Below the pieces are notes generated by a model. That model worked only from the letters and a program-made list of their open reading frames with translations, had not been told where the DNA came from and did not search any database. The translations under genes were made by a program, and so were the position numbers. From assembly GCA_027340195.1 (NCBI GenBank), contig DAHWNE010000108.1, positions 1 to 14,351 of the forward strand: a stretch of DNA of 14,351 bases, read 5' to 3'. This document shows positions 13,950 to 14,351 of this stretch, piece by piece. The number at the start of each line of letters is the position of its first letter. The stretch's first letter is position 1. Source of the stretch: Acetobacteraceae bacterium (GTDB taxonomy: Bacteria; Pseudomonadota; Alphaproteobacteria; Acetobacterales; Acetobacteraceae).

Positions 13950-14351
13950 CCTGCAACGCCACCGCGTCCCCCAGCGCCCGCCCCAACGCGCCCAGCAGCA
14001 GGTACCCAACCGGCCCCGCGCCGATGCACACGGTCAGCAGGCCCAGCACGCGGGACCGCACCGGGGGCGGGGTATGCGCCGTGATCAGCGCCGTCTGCAT
14101 CGCACTGAATCCGGCCGAGCCGAGGCCGCCCGGCACCATCACCAGGCAGGCCAGCCAGAACGAAGGCATCAGCGGCATCACCGCCACCGCAACCAGGAAC
14201 AGCGCCGCGCCGCCGGCCATTACGGTGCGCCCGCGCAGGGGCGGGCCGAAGCGGGCTAGGTAGCTGCCGGCCAGCAGCGCGCCCACCGGCTCGCCGGCCG
14301 CCAGCAGCCCCACCAGGGCCGGGGCGACGCCGAAGCCGCGCTCGGCCACTG
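13867..14351 (-). CDS. MFS transporter, C-terminal part (runs off the window)
   Basis: The visible 160-odd residues are the C-terminal half of a major facilitator superfamily permease and continue beyond the right edge. Hydrophobic segments are seen around VALVGLLAAGEPVGALLAG-like sequence near the edge, AGGAALFLVAVAVMPLMPSF, LACLVMVPGGLGSAGFSAMQ, VCIGAGPVGYLLLGALGRAL and LQVTGWAGLGLVAVVWAWWA, matching five transmembrane helices. The small-residue-rich GPVGYLLLG segment is typical of helix 11 in drug/siderophore exporter-like MFS proteins. The short RRE end after the last helix is cytoplasmic. Its 3' end overlaps the DUF707 remnant on the other strand. The substrate cannot be inferred. Confidence 0.82.
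   Translation of the reverse strand, partial: VAERGFGVAPALVGLLAAGEPVGALLAGSYLARFGPPLRGRTVMAGGAALFLVAVAVMPLMPSFWLACLVMVPGGLGSAGFSAMQTALITAHTPPPVRSRVLGLLTVCIGAGPVGYLLLGALGRALGDAVALQVTGWAGLGLVAVVWAWWARREGRATAP

Overview
The window is a G+C-rich chromosomal segment of an alphaproteobacterium, most likely from the Acetobacteraceae/Rhodospirillales. That placement is inferred from very high G+C, tightly overlapping ATGA/GTGA gene junctions, and the kind of formate dehydrogenase, UPF0114 and acyl-CoA dehydrogenase present; no 16S or marker phylogeny was possible.

Left block (1-3615, minus strand): a molybdenum-cofactor maturation operon. In transcription order it holds an XdhC/CoxI N-terminal domain protein, a separate XdhC Rossmann-domain protein, a fused molybdopterin-binding/MocA-type cytidylyltransferase, and an ATP-grasp-like protein of unknown role. 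The junctions are ATGA overlaps or gaps of 2 bases, so translational coupling is likely. A further gene may start at the left edge. This set normally matures MCD-type molybdenum hydroxylases (xanthine dehydrogenase/CO dehydrogenase family), but no such enzyme is encoded here. Next on the minus strand come a UPF0114 (YqhA-like) membrane protein and lipB.

Middle block (5047-11603, plus strand): tRNA-Leu(GAG), diverging from lipB with a 24-base gap, then a GNAT acetyltransferase, then a complete NAD-dependent soluble formate dehydrogenase operon, fdsG-fdsB-fdsA-fdhD(fdsC)-fdsD. FdsG and FdsB form the diaphorase module (2Fe-2S, FMN, 4Fe-4S). FdsA carries the Fe-S relay and the molybdenum site, FdhD sulfurates the cofactor, and FdsD is the small assembly subunit. 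The most striking observation is in FdsA: the His is present at the usual His-Cys3 [4Fe-4S] site, but all three cysteines are replaced (Gly115, Ser118, Gly124) in an otherwise conserved, in-frame segment. All other cluster ligands are present, so this enzyme appears to have lost one Fe-S cluster.

Right block (11675-14351): an acyl-CoA dehydrogenase resembling the small subunit of pimeloyl-CoA dehydrogenase, without Glu at the usual catalytic position. Its stop codon overlaps the GTG start of what looks like the first ~20 codons of a CDP-glucose 4,6-dehydratase gene (rfbG). That gene is cut off at about 12878 by ~500 bases of clearly lower G+C. This island carries a frameshifted minus-strand remnant and a perfect 9-bp inverted repeat. 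It is followed by a 5'-truncated DUF707 gene whose proline-rich tail runs antisense into the 3' end of an MFS transporter that leaves the window. The simplest reading is a rearranged, decaying surface-polysaccharide region between two housekeeping blocks.
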